This document shows positions 9,700 through 18,535 of a stretch of 64,000 nt of DNA, piece after piece. Made by a program: the position numbers and the translations under genes. The first letter of the stretch is position 1. Each line of letters starts with the position of its first letter. The stretch lies in the NCBI GenBank assembly GCA_963843275.1, contig CAWJJM010000009.1, positions 62,001 through 126,000 of the forward strand, read 5' to 3'. The notes beneath the pieces are model-generated. The model had not been told where the DNA came from. It searched no databases and worked only from the letters and a program-made list of their open reading frames with translations. This stretch comes from CAWJJM01 sp963843275. Lineage in GTDB: Bacteria; Acidobacteriota; Thermoanaerobaculia; Multivoradales; JBCCEF01.

Positions 9700-9744
9700 G
9701 CTATCGTTTCGCGCATTCCGTTCCCGGCCTGACCCGAGCCTCGC

Positions 9745-10338
9745 ATGGAAGCGATCCGACGCGACGAGACGTCGCTGCGCGCACCGCGTGGTCCCGACCT
9801 GATGCGCCGCCTGACGGCGGGCGACGAGAGCGCCCTGGCGGCGCTCTACGACCGCTTCTCCGGCGGGCTCTACGCCCTCGCCCGGGGCATCCTCGGCGAG
9901 CCCTCCGAGGCCGAGGAGGTGCTCCAGGAGGTCTTCGTCCACGCCTGGCGGCACGCCGCGAGCTACGACGCGTCGCGCGCCTCGGTGTCGACCTGGCTGG
10001 TGCTGCTCGCCCGCAGCCGGGCCCTGGACCGCCTCCGCCGGCGGCGGGTGGCGCGGCGCGCCGTCCAGGAGGCGGGGCGGGAGGCGCCGGAGCGGGAAAC
10101 GGCCGCGGGGGTGGGGCGCGTCCAGCAGGAGGAGCGGCGCCGCCGGGTGCGCGCCGAGCTCGCCACGCTGCCGGGCGGGCAGCGGCGGGTGCTCGAGCTG
10201 GCCTACTACGGCGGGCTGACGCAGAACGAGATCGCGGCGGCGGAGGGGATCCCGCTGGGCACCGTCAAGACCCGGACGCTGCTCGGTCTGCGCAAGCTGC
10301 GCGCCGCGCTGCGCGACGAGCTCCGCGAGCTGCTGTGA
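9745..10338 (+). CDS. ECF-type RNA polymerase sigma factor
   Basis: A 197-residue group IV sigma factor that redirects RNA polymerase to a stress regulon. Region 2 spans about residues 25-95 (ALYDRFSGGLYALARGILG, then EVFVHAWRHA and the DNA-melting stretch ending LARSRALDRLRRRR). Region 4 spans about 130-190 (LATLPGGQRRVLELAYYGGLTQNEIAAAEGIPLGTVKTR), a clear helix-turn-helix. The Arg-rich linker between them is long. No anti-sigma gene follows; the next gene is convergent and encodes an SDR enzyme. Control may therefore come from a distant anti-sigma factor or from transcription. Confidence 0.88.
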   Translation: MEAIRRDETSLRAPRGPDLMRRLTAGDESALAALYDRFSGGLYALARGILGEPSEAEEVLQEVFVHAWRHAASYDASRASVSTWLVLLARSRALDRLRRRRVARRAVQEAGREAPERETAAGVGRVQQEERRRRVRAELATLPGGQRRVLELAYYGGLTQNEIAAAEGIPLGTVKTRTLLGLRKLRAALRDELRELL

Positions 10339-10422
10339 GCGCCGCCGGGCGGGGGTCGGCGGCGTGACGGCGGACCCGAGTGTCCGGTGCGGTAGGCGCC
10401 CCGCCGCCCCGCCGCGGGTCCG

Positions 10423-11124
10423 TTACTTCCGCGGCGGCCGGCTGGGCCGGATCTCGACCCGGCTGGGCAGCGCCCGGTCGGGGAAGGCCAGCAGGTCGGT
10501 GACCACGCGCGCCACGTCCTCCGGCGCCAGCATCCAGTCCTCGCCGGGCCGGCGGAAGCCGGTGTCGACGCTGCCCGGCAGCAGCGTCGCCACCCGCACG
10601 CCGTCGTGCCGCAGGTCGAGCATCGCCGCCTCGCTCATCCCCAGCAGGCCGAACTTCGAGGCGTTGTAGGCGGCGCCGCCGGCGATGGCGTGCTTGGCGG
10701 CCAGCGAGGCGACGTTGAAGATCCAGCCGCCGCCCTGGCGTTTCATCGCCGGCGCCACGGCGCGCAGGAAGTAGAAGGCGCCGTCGAGGTTGGTGTGGAG
10801 GATCTCGCGCCACAGGTCGCCGGAGATCTCGTCGACCGGGGCGAAGCGTCCGACGCCGGCGTTGTTGACCAGGCAGTCGAGCCGCCCCGCCTCGGCGAGC
10901 ACCCAGGCGACGAAGTCGTCGACCTGCCCCTGCTCGCGCACGTCCACGGCACGGCCGGCGACGTCGCGGTCGGACAGCTCGTCGAGGGCCGCGGCCACCG
11001 AGTCGGCCCGGCGGCTGCACAGGAAGACGCGCCAGCCGGTGTCGGCCAGCGCCTCGACCACCGCCCGCCCGATCCCCCGGCTGCCGCCGGTCACCACCGC
11101 CACCCGTCGCTGCGCTGCGCTCAT
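10423..11124 (-). CDS. short-chain dehydrogenase/reductase
   Basis: A 233-residue NAD(P)-dependent oxidoreductase of the classical SDR family. It has the cofactor motif TGGSRGIGRA (about residues 13-22), the structural NNAGVG, an active-site Ser in NVASLAA, and the Y-N-A-S-K catalytic pair. The arginine-containing SRR after the second strand favours NADP(H). The C-terminus ends in a basic, proline-rich tail. The ATG has a strong GGAGGAGGAG ribosome-binding site. The substrate is unknown. It is divergent from the Zn peptidase gene. Confidence 0.85.
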   Translation of the reverse strand: MSAAQRRVAVVTGGSRGIGRAVVEALADTGWRVFLCSRRADSVAAALDELSDRDVAGRAVDVREQGQVDDFVAWVLAEAGRLDCLVNNAGVGRFAPVDEISGDLWREILHTNLDGAFYFLRAVAPAMKRQGGGWIFNVASLAAKHAIAGGAAYNASKFGLLGMSEAAMLDLRHDGVRVATLLPGSVDTGFRRPGEDWMLAPEDVARVVTDLLAFPDRALPSRVEIRPSRPPRK

Positions 11125-11236
11125 CGTCTCCTCCTCCCGCGCCGCCCTCTCCGGCCCCCCGGCGGCGGCCGCGGGCGGCGGAAATTTCCGCTTCCCCGGC
11201 GCCGGTTCTGGAGGGGCGAAGGAGGCTGCGCAGACC

Positions 11237-11956
11237 ATGTACCTCGGTTGGTTCGATCCGCTCTACCTGATCCTGATCCTGCCGGCGTTCGCCCTCTCGC
11301 TGTGGGCGAGCTGGCGCACCCGCTCGGCATTCAAGAAGTACTCCCGGGTGCGCACCGTGACCGGTCTGACCGGGGCCCAGGCGGCGCGCCGGATGCTCGA
11401 CTCCGCGGGCATCACCGACGTGGAGATCGTCCCCACGCGCGGCACCCTCTCCGACCACTACAACCCGGTGACCCGCAAGCTGGCGCTGTCGGAGCCGGTC
11501 TACGGGTCCGCCTCGGTGGCCGCCGTCGGCGTGGCCTGCCACGAGGCGGGGCACGCCATCCAGCACGCCGAGCACTACGCCCCGCTGTGGCTGCGCTCGA
11601 CGCTGGTGCCGACCGCCAACATCGGCTCGACCCTCGGCTACCTGACGATGATGATCGGGCTGTTCCTCCTCTACGCCGGCTCCCACCTCGGGCAGACGGT
11701 GGTGCTGTTCGGGGCGGTGCTGTTCTCCTGCGTCCTGGCCTTCCAGGTGATCACCCTGCCGGTGGAGTTCGACGCCTCGGCGCGCGCCAAGAAGCTGGCC
11801 TCCGCCAACGGGATCCTGGTCGCCCAGGAGCGCGAGGGGATGGACCGGGTCCTCAACGCCGCGGCGATGACCTACGTGGCGGCGGTGGTCTCCACCCTGA
11901 TGACCCTCCTGTACTTCCTGCTCCGCGCCGGGCTCCTCGGCGGCCGCCGCGACTAG
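11237..11956 (+). CDS. membrane zinc metallopeptidase (YugP family)
   Basis: A 239-residue integral membrane zinc peptidase of the YugP/Zn_peptidase_2 family. It has an N-terminal membrane helix (YLILILPAFALSLWASW), the zinc site HEAGH in VACHEAGHAIQHAEHY, and two or three further hydrophobic segments (TMMIGLFLLYAG, VVLFGAVLFSCVLAF, and one near the C-terminus). A conserved LPVEFDASARAKKL segment follows. Members are predicted to cleave within or near the membrane; substrates are unknown. Length and topology are normal for the family. Confidence 0.85.
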   Translation: MYLGWFDPLYLILILPAFALSLWASWRTRSAFKKYSRVRTVTGLTGAQAARRMLDSAGITDVEIVPTRGTLSDHYNPVTRKLALSEPVYGSASVAAVGVACHEAGHAIQHAEHYAPLWLRSTLVPTANIGSTLGYLTMMIGLFLLYAGSHLGQTVVLFGAVLFSCVLAFQVITLPVEFDASARAKKLASANGILVAQEREGMDRVLNAAAMTYVAAVVSTLMTLLYFLLRAGLLGGRRD

Positions 11957-11983
11957 GCGGCACCGGCGGCGGCGCCGCGCCGG

Positions 11984-13343
11984 TCACCCGGCCGGCGGGC
12001 CGAGGACCTCCTCGAGCTCGGCGCGGTGGCGCTCGAGCTCCTCCGGGGTGTCGGCCTCGAGCACGAGGCGGAGGTAGGGCTCGGTGTTCGACGGGCGGAC
12101 GTTGAACCACCAGGTGGGGAAGCGCACGCTGACGCCGTCGAGGTGGTCGATCTCGCCGTCGGCGTAGCGGCGCTCGAGCTCGTCCATCCGGCCCTGCTTG
12201 TCGTCGACCTCGAAGTTGATCTCCGGGCTCTTGGCGTAGCGCCGTAGCGGCGCCACCAGCGCCGACAGCGGGCGGCCCGTCTTCCACATCAGGTTGAGGA
12301 TCTGGATCACCGCCAGGATCGAGCGAGTCGGCGTAGTAGTTGTCGCGGAAGTAGTAGTGGCCGGCGAGCTCGCCGCCGAAGACCCCGTCGCGGCGGCGCA
12401 GCGTCGCCTTCATGAAGGAGTGGCCGACCCGCTCGCGCACCGGCTCGCCGCCGTGCTCGCGCACGTACTCGGCCACCGCCTTCGACGAGCGCAGGTCGTA
12501 GACCACCGCCGCCCCCGGGGCGTCGGCCAGCAGCTCGCCGCCGATCAGCGCCGTCACCAGGTCGCTGCCGATCGGCGTGCCGCTCTCGTCGACGAAGGCG
12601 GAGCGGTCGGCGTCGCCGTCGAAGGCGACGCCCAGCGCCGCGCCCTCCCGCGCGACCGCCGCCTCGAGGTCGCGCAGGTTCTCCTCCTTCAGCGGGTTGG
12701 CCTCGTGGTTGGGGAAGCTGCCGTCGAGCTCGAAGTAGAGCGGCACCAGGTCGATGCCCATCGCCTCGAGCAGCGGCTGGTACAGCGTGCCCATGCCGTT
12801 GGCGGCGTCGGCCACGACGCGCAGCCGGGCGCCGCCCGGGGGCCGGCGCAGGTGGGCGAGGACGTGGCGCCCGTAGGCCTCGGCGATGGTGCCGGCCGCC
12901 AGCCCGCCGGGCTGCGGCGCGCGCGGCAGGTCCCCGGCCGCCACCTTCTCCTCCATCAGGGCGATGCCGTGGTCGCCGGAGACCGGGCGGGCGCCCCGGC
13001 GGCTGAACTTGAAGCCGTTGTAGCGCGCCGGGTTGTGCGAGGCGGTCACCTGGATGCCGCCGGCGGCGCCGAGGTGCCCGACCGCGAAGTAGTTCATCGG
13101 GGTGGTGGCGGCGCCGATGTCGAGGACGTCGAGCCCGCCGGCCCGCAGGCCGCGGATCAGGGCCGCCGCCAGCCCGGGGCTGTGGGCGCGCATGTCGCGG
13201 CTCACCACGACCGGCGAGCCGTCGCCGCGGTCGCCGGCGTCGAGGACGTGCTGGAAGGCGAGGCCGATCTTCTCCGCCATCGCCTCGTCGAGCTCGGTCG
13301 GGACCACGCCCCGCACGTCGTACGCCTTGAAGATGCCTGCCAT
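11984..13343 (-). CDS. phosphoglucomutase/phosphomannomutase, interrupted by a frameshift
   Basis: An alpha-D-phosphohexomutase interconverting hexose 1- and 6-phosphates for glycan and nucleotide-sugar supply. All four domains are recognisable across two frames: the phosphoserine loop VTASHNP, the metal loop FDGDADRSAF, the sugar-binding GGELAGHYYF, and the phosphate loop RPSNTEPYLR. From the ATG at 13343 the frame is intact to the NYYADS segment. A single extra base near 12323 then shifts it, and the sequence resumes in the next frame as S-I-L-A-V-I-Q-I-L-N-L and runs to 11984. Without the extra base the protein would be about 450 residues, the usual length. No slippery heptamer is present, so this is a real mutation or a sequencing error. 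It lies 23 bases after ileS. Confidence 0.8.
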
Positions 13344-13366
13344 CGGTCGCTCCTCGGGTTCTCGGG

Positions 13367-16300
13367 TCAGGATGTCTGCGCGACGCGCTCGATCGCGAAG
13401 TCGAAGCTCTCGCCGTCGATCTCGCCGTGGCGGGTCGGCGCGGCGGCGGGCCCTGCCGCGGTCAGCTCCACGGCCAGCGTCTGCGCGGCGATCCAGTCGC
13501 GGTGGGCGTCGATCGCCCGCTCCACCAGCGGGCCGGCGGCGTAGGAGACGCGGATGCGGTCGGCGTAGTCGAGGTCGGCGTCCTTGCGCGCGGTCTGCAC
13601 CAGGTGCACCACCTCGCGCGCCCGCCCCTCGGCCTCCAGCTCCGGCGTCAGCTCGGTCTCCAGCGCCACCAGCAGCTCGCGGTCGCCCTGGGTGGCGGTG
13701 CCGGCGCGCTCGACCAGGCGCAGCTCGACGTCGTCGGCGGCGAGCTCGACCGGCCCCGACGGGGTGGCGAGCTCGAGCGCGCCGTGCGCCTCGAGGTCCG
13801 CGGCGAGCCGGTCGCCGTCGGCCGCCGCGAGCGCCGCCGCCACCTCCTTCATCCGCTTGCCGAAGCGCGGCCCGAGCCGGGGGTAGACCGGCTTGACCTC
13901 GTGGTGGACGTAGGCGGAGCGGTCGCGGGCCCACTCGATGCGGTGGACGTTGAGCTCGTCGGCGAGCAGCTCGGCGGCGCCCGCGACGCGGGCCCGCAGC
14001 GCCGGGTCGGCGGTCACCACGGTCACCGCGGCGAGCGGCTGGCGGGTCTTGATGCCGTGGGTGTTGCGGGCCGCGTGGCCGAGCGAGACGACGCGCTGCA
14101 CCGCGGCCATCGTCGCCTCGAGCTCCGGCTCGGCGCGCGCGGCGGCGCCCGCCGGCGGCACCGGCCAGTCCTCCAGGTGCACGCTGTCGGCGCCGCCTCC
14201 GGCGCTGCGCACCAGGTGGCGGTGCAGCACCTCGGCGACGAACGGCGTGAACGGCGCCACCAGCCGGGTCAGCGTGACCAGCACCTCGTACAGGGCCCGG
14301 TAGGCGCTGTCCTTGCCCGCCGCCGCCTCCGCCGCGCCGGCCCAGAAGCGTTCGCGGCTGCGGCGGATGTACCAGTTCGTCAGCTCGTCGAGGAAGGTCT
14401 CGATGCCGCGCGCCGCCTCGGTGGTGCGGTAGGCCTCGAGGTGGGCGGTGGTGTCGCGCACCAGCCGGTCGAGGCGCAGCAGCACCCAGCGGTCGAGCTG
14501 CGGGCGCTGCGCGAAGGCCGGCGCCGCGTCCCCCGGCCGGGGCGGCCGCCAGCCGTCGAGGTTGGCGTAGATGGTGAAGAACGAGAGCGCGTTCCACAGC
14601 GGCAGCAGGAACCTCTGCGCCGCCTCGCGCACCAGGCGGGCGGAGAAGCGGCTCGACGCCTCCGGGTTGTTGACGCAGAAGTACCAGCGCAGCGCGTCGG
14701 CGCCGGTCTCCGCGATCACCCCCATCGGCTCGACGACGTTGCCCAGCCGCTTCGACATCTTGCGGCCCTGCTCGTCGTTGACGTGGCCGAGGACGATGCA
14801 GTGCCGGTAGGCGCGCGAGTCGAAGAGCAGCGTGCCGAGGACGTGCAGGGTGTAGAACCAGCCGCGCGTCTGGTCGACCGCCTCGGCGATCAGGTCGGCC
14901 GGGAAGCGGTCGCGGAACAGCGCCTCGTTCTCGAAGGGGACGTGGTGCTGCGCGAACGGCATCGAGCCGGAGTCGAACCAGGCGTCGATCACCTCCTCGA
15001 CGCGGCCCATGGTGCCCTCGCCGCAGGCCCGGCAGGGCCAGGTGAACGGGCGCCAGCCCTCCGGCGCGTGGTCCCAGGAGCGGTCGACGAAGGGGCGGTG
15101 CGGGTCGAACTGCTCGCGGTCGTAGGGGTCGGCCGGCAGCTCGCGCCCGGCGCGCTCGAACAGCTCGGCGTAGGAGCCCACCACCTCGACCGCGTCGCAG
15201 CGGTCGCAGCGCCACACCGGCAGCGGCGTGCCCCAGTAGCGACTGCGCGACAGCGCCCAGTCGACGACGTTCTCGAGCCACTTGCCGAAGCGCCCCTCGC
15301 CGACATGGGCGGGGTGCCAGTCGATGTGCCGGTTCTCCTCCAGCAGGCGGTCCTTCTCGCGGGTGGTGCGGACGAACCAGCTCCGCGTGGCGTAGTAGAG
15401 CAGCGGCCGGTCGCAGCGCCAGCAGAAGGGGTAGCTGTGGCGGTGCCGGGCGCCGTGCAGCAGCAGCCCGCGCTCCTTGAGGTCGCGGACGATCTCCGGG
15501 TCGGCCTCCTTGAACCAGCGCCCGGCGAAGGGCTCGATGCCGGGCAGCGCCACGATGCGGCCGCCGGCGTCGACGGCGCGGATCTCGGGCAGACCGTAGC
15601 GCCGGCCGGTGCGGTAGTCGTCCTCGCCGAACAGCGGGGCGGTGTGGACCACGCCGGTGCCCTCGGACAGGGTGACGTAGTCGGCGGTGACCACCGCGAA
15701 GCCGCGCTCGTCGTCGACCGGCCCGCCGGGGGGCGCCGCGTCGTCGGGGGGCGCCGGCGGCCCGAAGGCGGTGCGGTAGGGGCGGTCGTAGCGCAGGCCC
15801 GCCAGGGCGGCGCCGCGCAGCCGCGCCCGCCGCGGGCTCGCGCGCAGGTCGTCCCGGTGCCGCTCGCCGTCGGCGTCGACCACCGCCGGCAGGGGGGTCT
15901 CGAGGTCGGCGGCCACCAGCAGGGTGCCCCCGGGGCGGAGCGGGTCGTCGATCACCGCGTAGGTCAGGTCGGGATGGACGGCCAGGGCGACGTGCGACAG
16001 CAGCGTCCAGGGGGTGGTGGTCCAGGCGACCACCGCCAGGCCCTCGGGGGTGGTGAAGCGGCCGCCGTCGACGGTCTCCACCGTCTGCCCGGGGCGCACC
16101 GGGAAGCGCACCCACACCGAGGGGTCGTCGGTGTCCTTGTAGTTCTGCGCCACCTCGTGCGAGGAGAGGGTGGTGCCGCAGCGCGCGCAGTAGGGCTGGA
16201 TCTTGTAGCCCTCGTCGAGCAGGCCGCGCCCGTGCAGCCGCGCCAGCGCCCACCACACCGACTCGACGTAGCGGTTCGAGTAGGTGAAGTAGGCGTGGTC

Positions 16301-16744
16301 GAGGTCGGTCCAGTAGCCGACCCGCTCGGTCATCGCCCGCCACTGCCGCTCGTACTTCTGCACGCTCGACAGGCAGAGGGCGTTGAACTCGGCGATGCCG
16401 TACTCCTCGATCTGCTGCTTGCCGGAGAAGCCGAGGCTCTTCTCGACCTCGATCTCCACCGGCAGCCCGTGGGTGTCCCACCCCGCCTTGCGCGGCGCCC
16501 GGAAGCCGCGCATGGTGCGGTAGCGCGGGTAGAGGTCCTTGATCACCCGGGTGACGACGTGCCCCACGTGCGGCGTGTTGTTTGCAGTGGGAGGCCCCTC
16601 GTACAGGACGAACTCGCCCTCCGGGGCGTCGCGCTCGAGGGTGCGGGCGAACGTGTCGCGCTCGCGCCACTCGGCGAGGACCTCGAGCTCGAGCTCGGGG
16701 AAGGGGTATCCGGAGGGGACGGACGGAAAACGATCTTGGCTCAT
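13367..16744 (-). CDS. ileS: isoleucyl-tRNA synthetase
   Basis: A 1125-residue class I aminoacyl-tRNA synthetase that charges tRNA-Ile and edits misactivated valine. The HIGH-type motif is HVGH at residues 59-62 and KMSKR is at 662-666. Between them lies the CP1 editing domain, including Y-W-T-D-L-D and W-T-T-T-P-W motifs. A Cys-x-x-Cys zinc pair occurs in the CP core (CWRCDRP). The size and the lack of a C-terminal zinc finger favour the eukaryote-like IleRS2 type, often less sensitive to mupirocin, but that is inference from family knowledge. It is upstream of the phosphohexomutase on the same strand. Confidence 0.95.
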   Translation of the reverse strand: MSQDRFPSVPSGYPFPELELEVLAEWRERDTFARTLERDAPEGEFVLYEGPPTANNTPHVGHVVTRVIKDLYPRYRTMRGFRAPRKAGWDTHGLPVEIEVEKSLGFSGKQQIEEYGIAEFNALCLSSVQKYERQWRAMTERVGYWTDLDHAYFTYSNRYVESVWWALARLHGRGLLDEGYKIQPYCARCGTTLSSHEVAQNYKDTDDPSVWVRFPVRPGQTVETVDGGRFTTPEGLAVVAWTTTPWTLLSHVALAVHPDLTYAVIDDPLRPGGTLLVAADLETPLPAVVDADGERHRDDLRASPRRARLRGAALAGLRYDRPYRTAFGPPAPPDDAAPPGGPVDDERGFAVVTADYVTLSEGTGVVHTAPLFGEDDYRTGRRYGLPEIRAVDAGGRIVALPGIEPFAGRWFKEADPEIVRDLKERGLLLHGARHRHSYPFCWRCDRPLLYYATRSWFVRTTREKDRLLEENRHIDWHPAHVGEGRFGKWLENVVDWALSRSRYWGTPLPVWRCDRCDAVEVVGSYAELFERAGRELPADPYDREQFDPHRPFVDRSWDHAPEGWRPFTWPCRACGEGTMGRVEEVIDAWFDSGSMPFAQHHVPFENEALFRDRFPADLIAEAVDQTRGWFYTLHVLGTLLFDSRAYRHCIVLGHVNDEQGRKMSKRLGNVVEPMGVIAETGADALRWYFCVNNPEASSRFSARLVREAAQRFLLPLWNALSFFTIYANLDGWRPPRPGDAAPAFAQRPQLDRWVLLRLDRLVRDTTAHLEAYRTTEAARGIETFLDELTNWYIRRSRERFWAGAAEAAAGKDSAYRALYEVLVTLTRLVAPFTPFVAEVLHRHLVRSAGGGADSVHLEDWPVPPAGAAARAEPELEATMAAVQRVVSLGHAARNTHGIKTRQPLAAVTVVTADPALRARVAGAAELLADELNVHRIEWARDRSAYVHHEVKPVYPRLGPRFGKRMKEVAAALAAADGDRLAADLEAHGALELATPSGPVELAADDVELRLVERAGTATQGDRELLVALETELTPELEAEGRAREVVHLVQTARKDADLDYADRIRVSYAAGPLVERAIDAHRDWIAAQTLAVELTAAGPAAAPTRHGEIDGESFDFAIERVAQTS

Positions 16745-16779
16745 CAGCGCGCGAGGTCCACCGATCTCTGGTGCTCGGA

Positions 16780-16799
16780 CGGCACCGCGGAGGGTGCCG
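16780..16799 (-). promoter_or_regulatory. hairpin in the ileS leader
   Basis: A perfect 7-bp stem (CGGCACC / GGTGCCG) with a six-base loop lies about 35 bases upstream of the ileS ATG, within the predicted transcript. There is no T-tract after it. It may be an attenuation or stability element; its role is unknown. Confidence 0.35.
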
Positions 16800-16873
16800 T
16801 GGCCGGCGTTGCGGGTCCCGTCGCCGGCGTGGAGGCGGATCCGCCCCGCCGGGGCGGCCCGTACGGAAGGCCC

Positions 16874-16879
16874 ATCATA
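16874..16879 (-). promoter_or_regulatory. -10-like hexamer TATGAT for ileS
   Basis: On the minus strand TATGAT (in GGGTATGATGGG) lies about 130 bases upstream of the ileS start, implying a leader that includes the 16780-16799 hairpin. No good -35 is seen. Confidence 0.35.
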
Positions 16880-16931
16880 CCCTCGCCGGCGCCGCGGAGC
16901 CGGCGCCGGCGGCCGGCGCCGGGCCGGGCGC

Positions 16932-16937
16932 TATAAT
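16932..16937 (+). promoter_or_regulatory. consensus -10 box TATAAT for the def-rlmH operon
   Basis: A perfect TATAAT lies 25 bases upstream of the ATG at 16963. An in-frame ATG at 16936 overlaps the hexamer itself. If the hexamer is the -10, that ATG is not transcribed, which supports the downstream start for peptide deformylase. Upstream DNA is nearly pure G/C with no -35. Confidence 0.55.
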
Positions 16938-16962
16938 GCCCACGACTGGAGACTCACTGCCG

Positions 16963-17523
16963 ATGGCCACTCTCGACATCGTCCGGCTCGGTCACCCCGC
17001 GCTGCGCACCCCCGCCCAGGCGGTGCCGGCGAACGAGATCGGTGGCGCCGGCATCGAGCACCTGATCCGCGACCTCGTCGAGACGATGCGCGCCGCGTCC
17101 AGCGCCGGGCTGTCGGCCCCGCAGGTGGGCGTCGGCTCGCAGCTGTTCGTCTACGAGGTCGAGGCGGGCGGCGACCTCGGCGCCGAGCCGGTGCCGCTGC
17201 GGGTGGTGATCAACCCGATGATCGTGGCGCAGCCCGGCCGCCTGGTCTACGACTGGGAGGGCTGCACCTCGGTCCCGGACCTGCGCGGCCTGGTGCCCCG
17301 GCACCCGTCGGTCCGGGTGCGCGGCCTCGACCGCCACGGCGAGCTGCTCGACTACGTCGCCGACGGGATCGAGGCGCGCATCGTCCAGCACGAGTACGAC
17401 CACCTCAACGGCATGCTCTTCCTCGACCGCATGCGCGACCTGCGGTCGCTGGCCTTCTCCGAGGAGTGGGAGCGCTACCTCTCCGGCGACGGCGAGCACG
17501 TCGAGCACGCCGCGGTCGTCTAG
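16963..17523 (+). CDS. def: peptide deformylase
   Basis: A 186-residue iron/zinc hydrolase that removes the N-formyl group from new proteins. The three signature motifs are present: G-L-S-A-P-Q-V-G (usually GLAAPQ), W-E-G-C-T-S (EGCLS in most; the metal-ligand Cys is kept, Leu becomes Thr), and Q-H-E-Y-D-H-L-N-G with the two His ligands and catalytic Glu. The start at 16963 is chosen over the in-frame ATG at 16936, which overlaps the TATAAT box. The ribosome-binding site is weak. It is followed after 21 bases by rlmH. Confidence 0.92.
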   Translation: MATLDIVRLGHPALRTPAQAVPANEIGGAGIEHLIRDLVETMRAASSAGLSAPQVGVGSQLFVYEVEAGGDLGAEPVPLRVVINPMIVAQPGRLVYDWEGCTSVPDLRGLVPRHPSVRVRGLDRHGELLDYVADGIEARIVQHEYDHLNGMLFLDRMRDLRSLAFSEEWERYLSGDGEHVEHAAVV

Positions 17524-17544
17524 GCGCCTGCCGCCGCCCGCCCC

Positions 17545-18015
17545 GTGTCCCGGGAGTACGTGATCGTCTGGGCGGGGCGCCACCACCGCGCCGCCTGGGA
17601 AGAGATCTGCGCCCGCTACCGCAAGCGGATCGCGCGGGCGACCCCGATCCGCGAGGTGGTCGTGAAGGTGCGGTCGGCGGGCGACGGCCCGGTGCGCCGG
17701 CGCGCCGAGGGGGAGGCGATCCTCGCCGCGCTGCCCGAGCCGGTGTGGCTGGTGGCCCTCGACCCCGCCGGGCGCGCCCTGTCGTCGCCCGATCTGGCCG
17801 CCGAGCTCGCCCGGCTGCGCCGGGACTGGCCGCACCCGGTGGCCTTCGCCGTCGGCTCCGACGTCGGCCTCGATCCGGCGGTCACCGGGGCGGCCCGGTT
17901 GCGGCTGGCGCTGGGCCCGATGACGCTGTCCCACGAGCTGGCGCGCGTCGTTCTCTACGAGCAGCTCTATCGTGCCGCCGCGATCCAGGCGGGGACCGGC
18001 TACCATCGCGGCTGA
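17545..18015 (+). CDS. rlmH: 23S rRNA (pseudouridine1915-N3)-methyltransferase RlmH
   Basis: A 156-residue SPOUT-class methyltransferase that modifies pseudouridine 1915 in helix 69 of 23S rRNA on assembled 70S ribosomes. The start is GTG at 17545. The SAM knot is visible as FAVGSDVGLDP, followed by LRLALGPMTLSHELARVVLYEQLYRAAAI and the C-terminal GYHRG, where the Tyr-His-Arg is essential in the family. The GSDVG loop differs slightly from the usual GGADG. It is probably co-transcribed with def. Confidence 0.9.
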   Translation: MSREYVIVWAGRHHRAAWEEICARYRKRIARATPIREVVVKVRSAGDGPVRRRAEGEAILAALPEPVWLVALDPAGRALSSPDLAAELARLRRDWPHPVAFAVGSDVGLDPAVTGAARLRLALGPMTLSHELARVVLYEQLYRAAAIQAGTGYHRG

Positions 18016-18054
18016 GGGTCCACCGACGCCCGCGGTGGCCGGAATGGGCGCCTG

Positions 18055-18083
18055 TTGCCCGCGGTTTTCTTTGTGACTATCAT
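18055..18083 (+). promoter_or_regulatory. sigma-70-type promoter for the dksA-like gene
   Basis: TTGCCC (18055-18060), a 17-base spacer that is unusually A/T-rich for this genome, then TATCAT (18078-18083). The GTG start of the DksA-like gene follows at 18139 after a leader of about 48 bases with a GAGGAG ribosome-binding site. This is one of the few places in the window with both boxes recognisable. Confidence 0.6.
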
Positions 18084-18138
18084 AGGCGACCTTCTCGACG
18101 CAGCCTTCGAGAATCCGCCCTGACGAGGAGACGAACCC

Positions 18139-18528
18139 GTGGCCAAGACCCGAGCAGCCAAGAAGCAGCAGCAGGACGTGGAGGCCTACCGCGAGCGCCT
18201 TCTGAGCCAGCGGCAGGACATCGTCAGCCTGTACCAGAACGACGTGCGCGCCGGCCAGGAGTCGACGGACGAGGGCACCGAGGACATCGTCGACCGGGCC
18301 AACAACTCGTACAACCGCGAGCTGATGTTCTCGCTCTCCGACTCCGAGCGCCACCTGCTGCTCGACATCGACCGGGCGCTGGAGCGCATCGAGGACGGCA
18401 GCTACGGCAGCTGCATCAACTGCGGCCAGCCGATCGGCCAGAAGCGCCTCGAGGCCGTGCCCTGGGCGCGCTACTGCATCGACTGCCAGGAGCTCGCCGA
18501 GCAGGGGATGCTCTCCGAAGCCGACTGA
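18139..18528 (+). CDS. dksA: DksA/TraR-type zinc-finger transcription factor
   Basis: A 129-residue RNA polymerase secondary-channel binding protein. The N-terminal coiled coil carries the tip motif D-I-V-D-R-A, which matches the DxxDxA of DksA needed for function. The C4 zinc finger is C-I-N-C ... C-I-D-C near the C-terminus within SYGSCINCGQPIGQKRLEA. It works with ppGpp in related bacteria to adjust rRNA and amino-acid promoters. GTG start with an upstream GAGGAG site. The polymerase III delta gene starts 7 bases after its stop. Confidence 0.85.
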   Translation: MAKTRAAKKQQQDVEAYRERLLSQRQDIVSLYQNDVRAGQESTDEGTEDIVDRANNSYNRELMFSLSDSERHLLLDIDRALERIEDGSYGSCINCGQPIGQKRLEAVPWARYCIDCQELAEQGMLSEAD

Positions 18529-18535
18529 TCCGCCG

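Noticed and set aside
12300..12340. Programmed ribosomal frameshift in the phosphohexomutase gene.
   Set aside because: There is no slippery heptamer at the shift point, and related enzymes are encoded in one frame.
16780..16799. GGCACCGCGG, resembling the T-box riboswitch core, near ileS.
   Set aside because: It reads on the plus strand, away from ileS, and no specifier loop or terminator/antiterminator pair is present. On the ileS strand it is only a simple hairpin.
13427..16936. A plus-strand open frame of 1169 codons opposite ileS, and many similarly long frames on both strands.
   Set aside because: In DNA this GC-rich, stop codons are scarce in all frames. The translations are Arg/Ala/Gly/Pro-rich without any family motif and lie antisense to clear genes.
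16936..16962. Upstream in-frame ATG at 16936 as the start of peptide deformylase.
   Set aside because: It overlaps a perfect TATAAT box and would not be transcribed if that is the -10. The conserved deformylase N-terminus begins after 16963.
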